Assembly (NCBI GenBank): GCA_026397235.1
Contig: JAPLVG010000021.1
Coordinates: 1-49,417 of the forward strand
DNA: 49,417 nt
Direction of reading: 5' to 3'
Origin: Candidatus Berkelbacteria bacterium
GTDB lineage: Bacteria > Patescibacteriota > UBA1384 > XYA2-FULL-43-10 > CAINNR01
Shown here: one piece after another, positions 31,892 to 40,173 of the stretch
Numbering within the stretch: position 1 is the stretch's first letter
Layout: every line of letters starts with the position of its first letter
Position numbers and translations under genes: made by a program
Notes under the pieces: model-generated
Databases searched by the model: none
Seen by the model: only the letters and a program-made list of their open reading frames with translations
Told to the model about the DNA's origin: nothing

Positions 31892-32482
31892 TTAGCAAGC
31901 GAGATCAAATCTGACAAATCTGGCGATGACAATTTTCTCGCCGGTTTTGGCGGTAAACTCATTTAGTAAATCAGATATTGTCATTTTAGAATCGCGAAAA
32001 TATGGTTGATTGAGCAAGCAAACTGAAGCATAATACGTTTCTAATTTTCCATCAACAATTTTATCGATAATATTTTCCGGTTTTCCAGAACCTTTTGCCT
32101 GAGCGGCATAGATTTTCTTTTCAGCTTCTAACTCTTCGATTGGAATCTCCTGCGCTTTGACATATTTAGGCGCAGTTGCGGCAATCTGAAGTGAAAGCTC
32201 ATGAGCAAAATTTTTGAAATCATCGTTTTTTGCCACAAAATCGGTTTCGCAAAGAACTTCGGTTAAAACACCGATTCGACCAGAGTGAACATATGAGTCG
32301 ATAACGCCATTTGCAGTTGCCCGGTCAGCCCTTTTATTAGAATTAGTCATCCCTCTCTTTCGTAAAATCTCAATGGCCTTATCTTCATCACCATTGGATT
32401 CCAAAAGGGCTGACTTAACTTCCATCATCGGTAGCCCTGTTTTTTCTCGCAAAGCTGCAATTTCTTTTGCTGTAATTTCCAT
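31892..32482 (-). CDS. tsf: elongation factor Ts
   Basis: 196 aa, short (E. coli has 283). The N-terminal UBA-like helix region LREKTGLPMMEVKSALLESNGD and ETDFVAKND (the TDFVAKN nucleotide-exchange loop) are intact. A single core subdomain remains, as in mitochondrial-like and small-genome EF-Ts. It recycles EF-Tu-GDP. GGAGG precedes ATG 32482. It follows rpsB with a palindromic repeat in the gap. Confidence 0.96.
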   Translation of the reverse strand: MEITAKEIAALREKTGLPMMEVKSALLESNGDEDKAIEILRKRGMTNSNKRADRATANGVIDSYVHSGRIGVLTEVLCETDFVAKNDDFKNFAHELSLQIAATAPKYVKAQEIPIEELEAEKKIYAAQAKGSGKPENIIDKIVDGKLETYYASVCLLNQPYFRDSKMTISDLLNEFTAKTGEKIVIARFVRFDLAC

Positions 32483-32528
32483 ATTACCTCCGAAACTTCA
32501 TTAATTATTTTAATATAGTATTTTGTTT

Positions 32529-32597
32529 CGCCCTACCGTAGCGAGCCTTCGGCTGCGAGGATCGTAGTCCTCGAGACGAATTCGAGCAAAGGAGGGC
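32529..32597. repeat. hairpin repeat between rpsB and tsf
   Basis: GCCCTACCGTAGCGAG..GAGGATCGTAGTCCTCGAGACGAATTCG..AGGAGGGC, a palindrome related to the one at 24168-24245. Confidence 0.65.
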
Positions 32598-32604
32598 CAA
32601 TCTG

Positions 32605-33306
32605 TTATTTTACTTCTTCAGTTTTTGCGGGCTTTACCTCGGCAATTGCTTTAGCAAATGTATCAACCATTAATTTAATAGATTTTGTAGCATCATCGTT
32701 AGCTGGAACTGGCCAATCAATTTCCCTTGGGTCAGCATTTGTGTCCACCAAAGCGACCACTTTAATTCCTTGATTTTTGGCTTCCTTTAGAGCGATTTGC
32801 TCATCGTGTGCACCAATAAGAAACAGAATATCTGGGCGCTTTTTTAAATCAGCCAGTCCACCGAAAATTCGCTCGAGTTTTGCTGCTTTTTCTTTAATTT
32901 TGTTCTGTTCGATGTTGGAGATTTTATCAAATTCCGGGCTGGCAATTTGATCGTTCAATGATTTCAAAGTTTTAAAGTTTTTTGAAACAATTTCGTAGTT
33001 GGTTAGTGTACCACCACGCCATTTTTCTACTACATACGGCATTCCGCAACTGATAGCTGCCTCTTTAACAATTTCTTTGGCCTGGCGTTTGCTGGTAACA
33101 AAAACTACATTTTTTCCGGCTTTGACTTCATCGGTTACTGCCTGCAAAGCTTTTTCTAACATCGCCTTGGATTTCTCCAAGTTAATGATTGAAACGCCAT
33201 TTTTAGTGGCAAAAATAAATTCCTCCATTTTTGGATTCCATCTGGCCCGCTTGTGACCAAAATGAACTCCGGCCGCGAGCATTTCGCGAAGAGTTGGTGA
33301 TTCCAC
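32605..33306 (-). CDS. rpsB: 30S ribosomal protein S2
   Basis: 233 aa. The N-terminus MLAAGVHFGHKRARWNPKM and the block KRPDILFLIGAHDEQIALKEA with VALVDTNADP are S2 signatures. GTG start at 33306 with GAAGGAG. It binds the back of the 30S head and precedes tsf as in most bacteria. A hairpin repeat with arms around CCGATG/CATCGG lies in the leader (33327-33362). Confidence 0.97.
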   Translation of the reverse strand: MESPTLREMLAAGVHFGHKRARWNPKMEEFIFATKNGVSIINLEKSKAMLEKALQAVTDEVKAGKNVVFVTSKRQAKEIVKEAAISCGMPYVVEKWRGGTLTNYEIVSKNFKTLKSLNDQIASPEFDKISNIEQNKIKEKAAKLERIFGGLADLKKRPDILFLIGAHDEQIALKEAKNQGIKVVALVDTNADPREIDWPVPANDDATKSIKLMVDTFAKAIAEVKPAKTEEVK

Positions 33307-33500
33307 GTTACTTCTCCTTCTTTAGTCCCGCGTAGTTCCGATGAACATCGGAGCGAAGTGGGAAACCTCCACCTTACATCAATCCGCCCAAGACGGACAA
33401 GGATAATTAGAAAGGTGTGTGAATTAATTAAACTTTACTTACACAAAAACCTTACCACACTCTTGCAAAAAGTTCAATAGTTTGATAATATAATTCTATT

Positions 33501-33737
33501 ATGAAAAAAGATATTCACCCACAATACAAAACAGCCAAAGTTACCTGCTCTTGCGGAAATGCTTTTGAAGTCGGCTCAACAGTCGACGAAATTAACGTTG
33601 AAATTTGCTCCGCTTGTCACCCATTCTTCACCGGCAAAGAAAAACTAATGGATGCGGCTGGCCGAGTTGATAAATTCCGTGCCCGACAAGAAGCAGCCGA
33701 GAAGTTTAAAGCAGCCAAAGTCAAAAAAGAAAGCTAA
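33501..33737 (+). CDS. rpmE: 50S ribosomal protein L31, zinc-binding form
   Basis: 78 aa. [20 protein letters not shown] and [15 protein letters not shown] give the C+ type with Cys-x-Cys and Cys-x-x-Cys zinc ligands. The C-terminal extension [10 protein letters not shown] is normal. Divergent from rpsB. It precedes prfA on the plus strand, as rpmE-prfA-prmC does in many bacteria. Confidence 0.96.
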   Translation: MKKDIHPQYKTAKVTCSCGNAFEVGSTVDEINVEICSACHPFFTGKEKLMDAAGRVDKFRARQEAAEKFKAAKVKKES

Positions 33738-33792
33738 ATACTCTGCTATAATAAAACCAGTGAGATTATTCGAGCTGGTTTTTAGTTGCATT

Positions 33793-33885
33793 GTCATTGC
33801 GAGCCATCCAGCTCTTTTCCCAAAAAGCGCTGGAGGCGCGGCAATCTATTGGTAAGATTGCTTCGTCGTTCCTCCTCGCAATGAC
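33793..33885. repeat. R3 palindromic repeat with nested hairpin
   Basis: Bounded by GTCATTGCGAG and CTCGCAATGAC; an inverted relative of 14746-14827. A nested module CCAGCTCTTTT..AGCGCTGG sits in one arm, similar to the core of 13047-13155. It abuts the prfA start, leaving that gene no clear Shine-Dalgarno. Confidence 0.85.
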
Positions 33886-33896
33886 GGGAAAACATC

Positions 33897-34961
33897 ATGA
33901 AAGAGAAATTACAACGAATCATTGAGAAATATAATGAGCTAGATTCCGAGTTGAAGGATCCGGTTATTTTAAATGATCCGGAAAAGTTGACGAAAATTTC
34001 CAAAGAAAAATCGAATCTGGAAAATGACGTCAATAAAATTAAAAAATATTTGCAGCTGATAGAAAATATCGGTGAAAATGAAGAAATTCTTGCCAATATC
34101 GAAGATGAACTCCGAGAAATTGCTGCTGAGGAATTGCCGAATCTAAGATTGCAAAAAGATGAACTGGAAAAAGAAATGGAATTGTTGCTGCTACCGACTG
34201 ACCCGAACGATGAAAAAAACGTAATTGTCGAAATTCGCCCAGCCGCTGGCGGTGACGAATCAGAACTTTTTGCCAGTGAAATTTTTCGCATGTATTCTCA
34301 CTACGCCGAAAAACAGGGCTGGCAAATCTCAGTTCTCAGTTCTCAGTTCTCTTCTGTCGGTGGGATAAAATCGCTGACATTTTCCATCAGTGGGACCAGA
34401 GTTTATGCCAAAATGAAATATGAATCTGGTGTCCACCGCGTTCAGCGCGTTCCGGAAACCGAAAAAGCCGGTAGAATTCACACATCCACAATCACAGTTG
34501 CCGTTTTACCGGAAGCCGAAGAGCAAGACGTTGACATCAAACCGGAAGACATTCGCGTTGATGTTTTTCGCTCCTCTGGTCCCGGCGGACAATCAGTTAA
34601 TACCACTGATTCGGCCGTACGACTTACATATGTTCCAACCGGCATGGTTGTCACCTGCCAAGACGAAAAATCACAATTGAAAAATAAAGCCAAGGCGCTG
34701 TCGATTTTGCGTTCTCGGCTTTTGGCAATTGAGGAAGAAAAAAAACAGAAAGAGGAAGGTGATGTTCGTCGCTCGCAAATTGGCACCGGCGATCGTTCGG
34801 AAAAAATCCGAACTTATAATTTTCCCCAGGATCGAATTACAGATCACAGAATAAATATTAGCTGGCACGGAATTCCAAAATTTCTAAACGGCGATATTGA
34901 ACCAATAATTTCTAACTTGATTGAGGAAGATCGAAAACGATTACTCTCAAATAATGATTAA
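33897..34961 (+). CDS. prfA: peptide chain release factor 1
   Basis: 354 aa. [19 protein letters not shown] contains the GGQ motif that triggers peptide release. [20 protein letters not shown] includes the P-x-T tripeptide (PET) used for UAA/UAG reading, so it is RF1 and not RF2. There is no evidence for recoded UGA here. A 7-bp tandem repeat CTCAGTT x3 (34328-34348) lies in domain 2. The ATG at 33897 has no Shine-Dalgarno because an R3 repeat occupies the upstream region. prmC follows after a small oppositely oriented gene. Confidence 0.97.
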   Translation: MKEKLQRIIEKYNELDSELKDPVILNDPEKLTKISKEKSNLENDVNKIKKYLQLIENIGENEEILANIEDELREIAAEELPNLRLQKDELEKEMELLLLPTDPNDEKNVIVEIRPAAGGDESELFASEIFRMYSHYAEKQGWQISVLSSQFSSVGGIKSLTFSISGTRVYAKMKYESGVHRVQRVPETEKAGRIHTSTITVAVLPEAEEQDVDIKPEDIRVDVFRSSGPGGQSVNTTDSAVRLTYVPTGMVVTCQDEKSQLKNKAKALSILRSRLLAIEEEKKQKEEGDVRRSQIGTGDRSEKIRTYNFPQDRITDHRINISWHGIPKFLNGDIEPIISNLIEEDRKRLLSNND

Positions 34962-34985
34962 AAAAATGCCGCGCTAGGCGCGGCA
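34959..34985 (-). terminator. intrinsic terminator between prfA and the 71-aa gene
   Basis: Perfect stem TGCCGCGC/GCGCGGCA with loop CTA, followed on the minus strand by seven to eight T residues. It serves the minus-strand small gene. prfA stops at its edge. Confidence 0.9.
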
Positions 34986-35005
34986 CAGTGATCGTCCCGG
35001 GTGGT

Positions 35006-35221
35006 CTACTTCTCGGGCAGTAGTTTGAGCTGAAGCAAGATACCATTTTCCGGTTCGGCCCCCCTCGGCTCCATATATATCAGCTCAGCTTCCCTGCCGT
35101 CGTAGCCCATGGCTGTCATCTCCAACATGAATCCTGACATCTGAATCCCTGCCACAAGCGGCTCTCCGTTCGGTCCAGTGCCCTCGATGATCTTGCCCCT
35201 GACAGTCTTTGACATGGCCAT
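35006..35221 (-). CDS. 71-aa solitary small protein
   Basis: ATG 35221 with AGGG six bases upstream; a second ATG two codons on is possible. The sequence SKTVRGKIIEGTGPNGEPLV, then AELIYMEPRGAEPENGILLQLKLLPEK, suggests a small all-beta fold with an acidic surface. No family recognised. It lies antisense between prfA and prmC, which normally adjoin. A promoter-like TTGATA-16-TATTAT on the minus strand overlaps the prmC start. GC-rich relative to both neighbours. Confidence 0.6.
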   Translation of the reverse strand: MAMSKTVRGKIIEGTGPNGEPLVAGIQMSGFMLEMTAMGYDGREAELIYMEPRGAEPENGILLQLKLLPEK

Positions 35222-35259
35222 AACCACCCTTTCATCAGATAAAAAGATAATATCAGAAA

Positions 35260-36156
35260 ATGAAAAAATATCAAGAAATTAAAAAACAAATTATTGGCGA
35301 TCTTAAAACCGCCGGAATTTCGTCAGCGGAAATTGATGCACAGATTTTGTTGGAATTTGTGACGAAAAAATCCCGCGAATTTTTGTTATCACATCCCGAA
35401 TACGAGCTATCAGCGAAAGAATATAAAAGCATATTGAAACTCGTCGATCGACGCAAATCGATATACCCGATAGCCTACCTCACAGGTCATAAAGAATTTT
35501 TTGCGCTAGATTTTTTGGTCACGCCAGACGTTTTAATCCCCCGGCCGGAAACCGAACAGCTGGTAGAAATAGCATTGGACTTCTTAAAAGCTAGAAGTTG
35601 TAAGTTAGCAGCTATTTTAGATGTCGGAACCGGGTCAGGAAACATTATCATCTCAATCGCAAAATTTATAACTGATAATCCAGTTCGATTTGATCCGATC
35701 GGCTCAAAATGGATTTTTTCCGCATCCGACAATTCAGCAAAAGCATTAACAGTTGCCAAAAAAAATGCTAAAAAACATAACGTAAAAATTACGTTTATTA
35801 AATCTGATCTTTTTGAAAATATCAAAGGAAAATTTGGTTTGATCGTCGCCAACTTACCATATGTCCCAATTGAAAAATGCAACCGATTCTCACCGATCGA
35901 GTCAAATCAGTTGCATTTTCAGGAGATAGATTTTGAACCGCAAAATGCAATCTTTGCTGGCGATAATGGGGCAGAAATTATCAAAAGATTTTTACTTGAT
36001 GCCAAAAAATATATTAATAACAACGGATTGATACTCGCCGAACTCGACCCGCGAAATGCAGATGACATATTGGTATTTACTACAGATTTGTATAGTTCTG
36101 CAGAAATAATTTCTGATTTTTCCGGCCAAAAACGCTTGCTTAAAGTCTTGACATAA
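35260..36156 (+). CDS. prmC: release factor glutamine methyltransferase
   Basis: 298 aa. An N-terminal helical RF-binding domain precedes a SAM-binding Rossmann fold: ILDVGTGSGNI (motif I) and the active-site tetrapeptide NLPY in IVANLPYVP, where most PrmC enzymes have NPPY. PRPETE (usual signature) is present as PRPETEQLVE. It methylates the GGQ glutamine of release factors. Two in-frame palindromic insertions (35680-35712 and 35874-35919) add about 8 and 9 residues compared with E. coli PrmC. Confidence 0.95.
   Translation: MKKYQEIKKQIIGDLKTAGISSAEIDAQILLEFVTKKSREFLLSHPEYELSAKEYKSILKLVDRRKSIYPIAYLTGHKEFFALDFLVTPDVLIPRPETEQLVEIALDFLKARSCKLAAILDVGTGSGNIIISIAKFITDNPVRFDPIGSKWIFSASDNSAKALTVAKKNAKKHNVKITFIKSDLFENIKGKFGLIVANLPYVPIEKCNRFSPIESNQLHFQEIDFEPQNAIFAGDNGAEIIKRFLLDAKKYINNNGLILAELDPRNADDILVFTTDLYSSAEIISDFSGQKRLLKVLT
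35680..35712 (+). repeat. R4 palindromic insertion inside prmC (first)
   Basis: CCAGTTCGATTTGATCCGATCGG followed by CTCAAAATGG forms an imperfect palindrome sharing GATTTGAnnCGATCGG with the second copy. It encodes NPVRFDPIGSKW, which has no counterpart in E. coli PrmC. Confidence 0.65.
35874..35919 (+). repeat. R4 palindromic insertion inside prmC (second)
   Basis: Perfect 10-bp outer arms AAAATGCAAC/GTTGCATTTT; the interior contains CACCGATCGAGTCAAATC, the inverse of the first copy's core. It encodes roughly NRFSPIESNQLHF between NLPY and the FEP block. Confidence 0.75.
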
Positions 36157-36176
36157 AAGTACTATTTTGTTATTTT
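36148..36176 (+). promoter_or_regulatory. promoter of the 61-aa zinc-ribbon gene
   Basis: Perfect -35 TTGACA (36148-36153), 17 bp, -10 TATTTT (36171-36176). The -35 is formed by the last codons of prmC. Confidence 0.6.
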
Positions 36177-36241
36177 CAAGCTGAACTCTTCCCTATCTTC
36201 ATTTCGTTAAGTCGTCGGACAAGACGAGAGGAGGTGAGACA

Positions 36242-36427
36242 ATGCCTACGGTCAAACCAAGAGACGACGCTCCATTTTGTCCAAAGGGATGCGGTAATCG
36301 GCTTCTACGCTGGAGCCAGTATTACGGAACGTGTCCAAAATGTCACACAGTTGACTTGAAGCCGGTCGTGCTGGAAAGCGTTAAGGGAGGCGCAAGCAGA
36401 GATGAGCAAGTCACAGCAACCGCTTAG
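36242..36427 (+). CDS. 61-aa zinc-ribbon small protein
   Basis: ATG 36242 with GGAGGTGAGACA upstream, an excellent Shine-Dalgarno. CPKGCGNRL and, 18 residues on, CPKCHTVDL form a one-domain zinc ribbon like those of rubredoxin-type or RNA-polymerase-associated proteins. The C-terminus is Thr/Ala-rich. Family unknown. It has its own promoter. The terminator is the shared hairpin before htrA. Confidence 0.7.
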   Translation: MPTVKPRDDAPFCPKGCGNRLLRWSQYYGTCPKCHTVDLKPVVLESVKGGASRDEQVTATA

Positions 36428-36448
36428 GGAAGAGAGCCTGTCCTACCA

Positions 36449-36474
36449 ACTGGCTCGCCCGTCCGCGAGCCAGT
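36449..36474 (+). repeat. strong hairpin after the zinc-ribbon gene
   Basis: Perfect 10-bp arms ACTGGCTCGC/GCGAGCCAGT with a 6-nt loop. No T-tract follows, so it is a stabilising hairpin and not a classical terminator. Confidence 0.7.
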
Positions 36475-36500
36475 CAAACAAAATTATGCACCTAGATATG

Positions 36501-36574
36501 AAAAATCCCCTAGTTTACTTCGAGCCCATTCGGTTCACTCAGGGCAGGCGAAGTCGAGAAGGGGATTTTTTCTT
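36501..36574. terminator. bidirectional terminator between convergent genes
   Basis: AAAAATCCCC and GGGGATTTTTTC pair, enclosing CTTCG..CGAAG stems. T-tracts exist for both strands, so it can end the zinc-ribbon gene and htrA. Confidence 0.75.
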
Positions 36575-36589
36575 TAAATCTGTGTGGTT

Positions 36590-37798
36590 CTATTTCATTT
36601 CTTGCAACGCAACTTTCACCGTTTTTTCTTCACCAGCATGTGAGAGTTTTATACTCACAGTATCACCGACATTATATTTTGAAAGCAGTGCAGTCAAGCC
36701 GTTATTACTATCAATTCTCTCACCATTAATTTCTAAGATGATATCATTTTCAACAATTCCGGCTTTGTCAGCTGGGCTACCTGGGACAACAGCGACTTGT
36801 CCAAGACCATTTCCTCGAACGACCAAGGCGCCGTAATCATACTTTAGATTATTTGTTTTGGCAATGTCGGGTGTAATTGGCAAATAACGAACTCCAAGGT
36901 ATGGGCGGACAATTTTACCAGTCTTTTTTATTGAATCAATTGCACTTTTTGCTGCATTGATCGGAATTGCAAATCCAATTCCCTGTGCTCCGGATGCAAC
37001 GGCTGTGTTAATTCCTATTACCTGTCCTTGCAAATTTACAAGTGGTCCACCGGAATTGCCAGCATTGATGGCAGCATCGGTTTGCAACATTCCTGATAAA
37101 TTTTCAGACGATGCGCCCGTTGCATCACTAGCTTGAATATCCCGTTGTTTGGCAGAAATTACACCGGCAGTTACCGTATTTTGATATTGACCCAAAGCAT
37201 TTCCAATCGCCACTACCCATTGCCCAACCTGAAGCTGATCGGAATCGCCCAATTCAACAACCGGAAGTCCTGTGGCTGTAATTTTAACAACCGCCAAATC
37301 ATTTAAAGGATCTACGGATTGAATTTTGCCATCATAATTCTTTCCATCAGCTGTTATTACCGTATAGGCGGCGTTGGCATCGGATACAACATGCTTATTT
37401 GTCAAAATTAATCCATCGGAAGTAATAATAAATCCAGTTCCGGCGCTTGATGCCTCAGCAGTGTTCCCAAAAATTGTTTGTACTTGCGATTTAGCAACGA
37501 TTGAAACCACCGCCGGTGATACCTTGTTTGATGAATCAATTATCGCGCTTGATTCTTGAACATTAATCTTTTTTGTTTCTGTTAGCGGAATAGTTAGATT
37601 ATCCCAGTTTTTGAAACCAATCTTCTTGGCAATCGAGCCGTTGTTTTCTGATAATAAGATAATACTTCCCACGCCAGCTACTGAGCCAAAGATCATCGAA
37701 ATAATTACTATTAAAACGATTAGCCAACCACGTCCTCGTCTCTTTTTTGGATAAACTATTTTTTTATCATCCGGGTTTTCATACTCAATTTTCGGCAT
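36590..37798 (-). CDS. htrA: HtrA/DegP-like membrane-anchored serine protease
   Basis: 402 aa. One N-terminal membrane helix (about 25-48) follows a basic KKRRGRG stretch. The S1C catalytic triad is His in LTNKHVVSD, Asp in NDLAVVKI and Ser in AGNSGGPL. One C-terminal PDZ domain (GSPADKAGIVENDIILEINGERI) ends the protein. It degrades misfolded exported proteins outside the membrane. AAGGAG precedes ATG 37798. It heads no other gene and lies downstream of two small membrane-associated genes. Confidence 0.95.
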   Translation of the reverse strand: MPKIEYENPDDKKIVYPKKRRGRGWLIVLIVIISMIFGSVAGVGSIILLSENNGSIAKKIGFKNWDNLTIPLTETKKINVQESSAIIDSSNKVSPAVVSIVAKSQVQTIFGNTAEASSAGTGFIITSDGLILTNKHVVSDANAAYTVITADGKNYDGKIQSVDPLNDLAVVKITATGLPVVELGDSDQLQVGQWVVAIGNALGQYQNTVTAGVISAKQRDIQASDATGASSENLSGMLQTDAAINAGNSGGPLVNLQGQVIGINTAVASGAQGIGFAIPINAAKSAIDSIKKTGKIVRPYLGVRYLPITPDIAKTNNLKYDYGALVVRGNGLGQVAVVPGSPADKAGIVENDIILEINGERIDSNNGLTALLSKYNVGDTVSIKLSHAGEEKTVKVALQEMK

Positions 37799-37837
37799 CT
37801 TCGTCTCCTTAATATGTTTTGTTTTTATATCTCTTTG

Positions 37838-38119
37838 CTATAGCGACCGTTCACCAGAATCATAGTCGCCCAGTCTTGTTAGCTCCGACTGCATAAAATC
37901 GATATTTGTGGACAGTTCCTCGTCTGAAAGTTCTCCCGGTCTCGCCATCAGAATATTATCTTGAATCTCAGCAAACTTTCGGTAGACATCAATCTCGCCT
38001 TTTTCCAAATAAACCTTTGAATTTCCCTTCCCTCGGATCGCTAATTCCCGTGCTTTCTGCTCCAGTTGACTAAATCTCGAAACAACTTCAGCCCCTGCAC
38101 CATTTAGCAACTCTGACAT
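37838..38119 (-). CDS. 93-aa helical acidic protein, unknown
   Basis: 93 aa, mostly helical and acidic, with no membrane segment. A possible coiled coil lies in EVVSRFSQLEQKARELAIRG and a second helix pair in DELSTNIDFMQSELTRLGD. AAGGAG precedes ATG 38119. It lies 8 bp after the MscS-like gene and 39 bp before htrA, so it may be part of the gatB-mscS-htrA transcript. No family recognised. Confidence 0.7.
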   Translation of the reverse strand: MSELLNGAGAEVVSRFSQLEQKARELAIRGKGNSKVYLEKGEIDVYRKFAEIQDNILMARPGELSDEELSTNIDFMQSELTRLGDYDSGERSL

Positions 38120-38127
38120 ATTTCTCC

Positions 38128-38715
38128 TTATTCTTTGTTTTTGTTTAACTTACGAGCTAAAAACTTTTTAATATCAATTTTATTGTCCTCAACTTCGCGG
38201 GAAACAACTTGCCAACCATCTTTATCCAATTTGGCATTGGGGAAAACATAGACGATGCCTGCTTCATCAACTACACGAATTTTTCTGATATCAACAGAAT
38301 GAATAATCCCAACGACATCACCAATTTTGATTTTATAACCAATTTCAAAATCAGGATCTCTAGCCAAAAATACGCCAGAGATAATATCGGTTGCTAAACC
38401 TGAGGCACCAGAAGCTAGTGCCAAGGCTAGTACTGCCAGTGATCCGGAAATTGTCACAGCCAGACTACCTAACCCAAGCTGTCTGGCAATTTCAGCGAAA
38501 AGTACGACCCACATAATAATTAGTGCCAGTGACATAATCACTGAAAGTAGAGCTCTCGGCATCCGGGAAAATCTCAGCGTCCGATTTAAAACCCAAGTAA
38601 TAATTTGAATAATAAAATAGCCAACGATCAAACTAATAATAATACCAGGAATTTTCGGTCCGAAACTGGCTATTGGCTGCCAAAATCGATCAGGGATACT
38701 AAGCAGAGTGTCCAT
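38128..38715 (-). CDS. small MscS-like mechanosensitive channel protein
   Basis: 195 aa. Three membrane helices (about 20-40, 57-78 and 84-107) end in a Gly/Ala-rich helix (LAVLALALASGASGLATDIISG) like the pore-lining TM3 of MscS. A short beta domain follows (IGDVVGIIHSVDIRKIRVVDEAGIVYVFPNAKLD, the MscS middle domain). It is minimal, lacking the large cytoplasmic cage. Likely an osmotic release channel. Its start overlaps the gatB end by 17 nt. Confidence 0.85.
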   Translation of the reverse strand: MDTLLSIPDRFWQPIASFGPKIPGIIISLIVGYFIIQIITWVLNRTLRFSRMPRALLSVIMSLALIIMWVVLFAEIARQLGLGSLAVTISGSLAVLALALASGASGLATDIISGVFLARDPDFEIGYKIKIGDVVGIIHSVDIRKIRVVDEAGIVYVFPNAKLDKDGWQVVSREVEDNKIDIKKFLARKLNKNKE

Positions 38716-40168
38716 CTAATTTCTCCTTGAGTAATTTATTCAATACTTGCGGATTAGCTTTCCCACTTGTAGATTGCATAATTTTTCCGACAAAAAAACC
38801 AACAACTTGAATTTTTCCGGAACGATACTTTTCTACTAAATCAGGATTTTCTTTGACGATTTGGTTAATCACCGATTCAAGCTCACCAGTGTCAGAAACC
38901 TGCTCCAAACCCTTCTTTTTTATTATATCAGCTGGAACCTCGCCTGTCACTATCATTTCATAAAAAATTTCTTTGGCCACAGTTTTAGAAATAATGCCTT
39001 CTGCAACTAAATTTAATAAATCAGCAATTTTTGTTACCGGAACTTTTGTCTGATATTCTTCGAATAAGATTTGATGTTCGGCAATTGCCCGCGTGACTTC
39101 TTCGGAAATAAACACTGCTAAATCATGTTTTAACTGTGTTGATGTTTCCAAATATTCCGCCAGATGCGGTTGACGAACCAATTTTTCGGCTACATCGACA
39201 CGAATTCCAGCTTCGATAAATTTTTTCTGTTTCTGTTTCGGCAATTCCTTAATTTTTAATCGCAAATCATTAATCTCGGTTTCAGAAAATGATATTGGCG
39301 GAATATCCGGCTCCGGAAAATAACGATAATCAGCAGCTTCTTCTTTTCTCCGCTGCTCAAAAGTTATTCCTTTATTTGAATCAAAGCCTCGAGTAATTTT
39401 GCCCATTTTTTCCGGCCAGTTTTCGAAATCAGCAGTTAATCTTTTTTCTTCAAATGCCAATGCCTGTTCGACAAATTTAAATGAATTTAAGTTTTTGATC
39501 TCGATAATTGGTGAAGATTTACCGTCTTTTTGGATTGAGATATTCGCATCACAGCGCACATGGCCCTTTTCCATATCGGCATCTGAGACCTTAAGATATT
39601 TTAGCGCCAATTGCAACTCTTCCATAAATTGTCTGGCCTCTGCAGGAGAAGTAATGTCGGGCTCAGTAACAATTTCCATCAATGGTGTGCCAGCACGATT
39701 TAAATCAACCAATGAATAATCTTTGCCAGCCGGATGAGTTAATTTACCGGCGTCTTCTTCTAGGTGAATTCGATTTAATCTGATTTTTCTTGTCTCTATT
39801 CGTTGTTCGCTATTAGTTTCATTCGCTGTCCTTATGTAGCTGACTTCGACTTCACCACCTTTACAAAATGGTTTGTCGTACTGAGAGATCTGGTAGCCCT
39901 TCGGCAAATCTGGATAAAAATAATGTTTGCGATCAAATTTCGATTCAGACGGAATATCGCAACCAAGTGCCAAACCAGTCATAATTGTCATTTCGATCGC
40001 AGATCGATTGGCGACTGGTAATGTTCCTGGCATAGCTAAACAGACAGGACAAACCAAACTATTCGGTTCCGCATTTTCGGCATTGTTATCACACGAACAA
40101 AACATTTTGCTCTTAGTTTTTAACTGGCAATGAATCTCAAGCCCAATTGTAGTTTTAAAATCGCTCAT
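38699..40168 (-). CDS. gatB: Asp/Glu-tRNA amidotransferase subunit B
   Basis: 489 aa. TTIGLEIHCQLKTKSKMFCSC, LPKGYQISQYDKPFC and RIHLEEDAGKLTH are GatB signatures; KADADMEKG-like DADMEKGHVRCDANIS (zinc/kinase region) follows. The C-terminal YqeY-like tail binds tRNA. With GatC and GatA it amidates Glu-tRNA-Gln or Asp-tRNA-Asn. An extra 11 residues before IRLNRIHLEED (within IRTANETNSEQRIETRK) are encoded by a segment resembling an R1 repeat arm. It is separated from gatA by three unrelated genes. Confidence 0.97.
   Translation of the reverse strand: MSDFKTTIGLEIHCQLKTKSKMFCSCDNNAENAEPNSLVCPVCLAMPGTLPVANRSAIEMTIMTGLALGCDIPSESKFDRKHYFYPDLPKGYQISQYDKPFCKGGEVEVSYIRTANETNSEQRIETRKIRLNRIHLEEDAGKLTHPAGKDYSLVDLNRAGTPLMEIVTEPDITSPAEARQFMEELQLALKYLKVSDADMEKGHVRCDANISIQKDGKSSPIIEIKNLNSFKFVEQALAFEEKRLTADFENWPEKMGKITRGFDSNKGITFEQRRKEEAADYRYFPEPDIPPISFSETEINDLRLKIKELPKQKQKKFIEAGIRVDVAEKLVRQPHLAEYLETSTQLKHDLAVFISEEVTRAIAEHQILFEEYQTKVPVTKIADLLNLVAEGIISKTVAKEIFYEMIVTGEVPADIIKKKGLEQVSDTGELESVINQIVKENPDLVEKYRSGKIQVVGFFVGKIMQSTSGKANPQVLNKLLKEKLDGHSA
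39793..39830 (-). repeat. R1-like arm inside gatB coding sequence
   Basis: On the minus strand the segment ACAGCGAATGAAACTAATAG followed by CGAACAACGAATAG aligns with an R1 arm (ATAACGAAT..CTAAATGACGAACAACGAAT in the 16S copy). It is in frame and corresponds to the extra residues of GatB. Confidence 0.6.
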
Positions 40169-40173
40169 ATTTA

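Noticed and set aside
33897-34961. Recoded UGA (as in Gracilibacteria/Absconditabacteria)
   Set aside because: Many genes end in TGA at family-expected positions and no internal in-frame TGA is needed, so the standard bacterial code fits.
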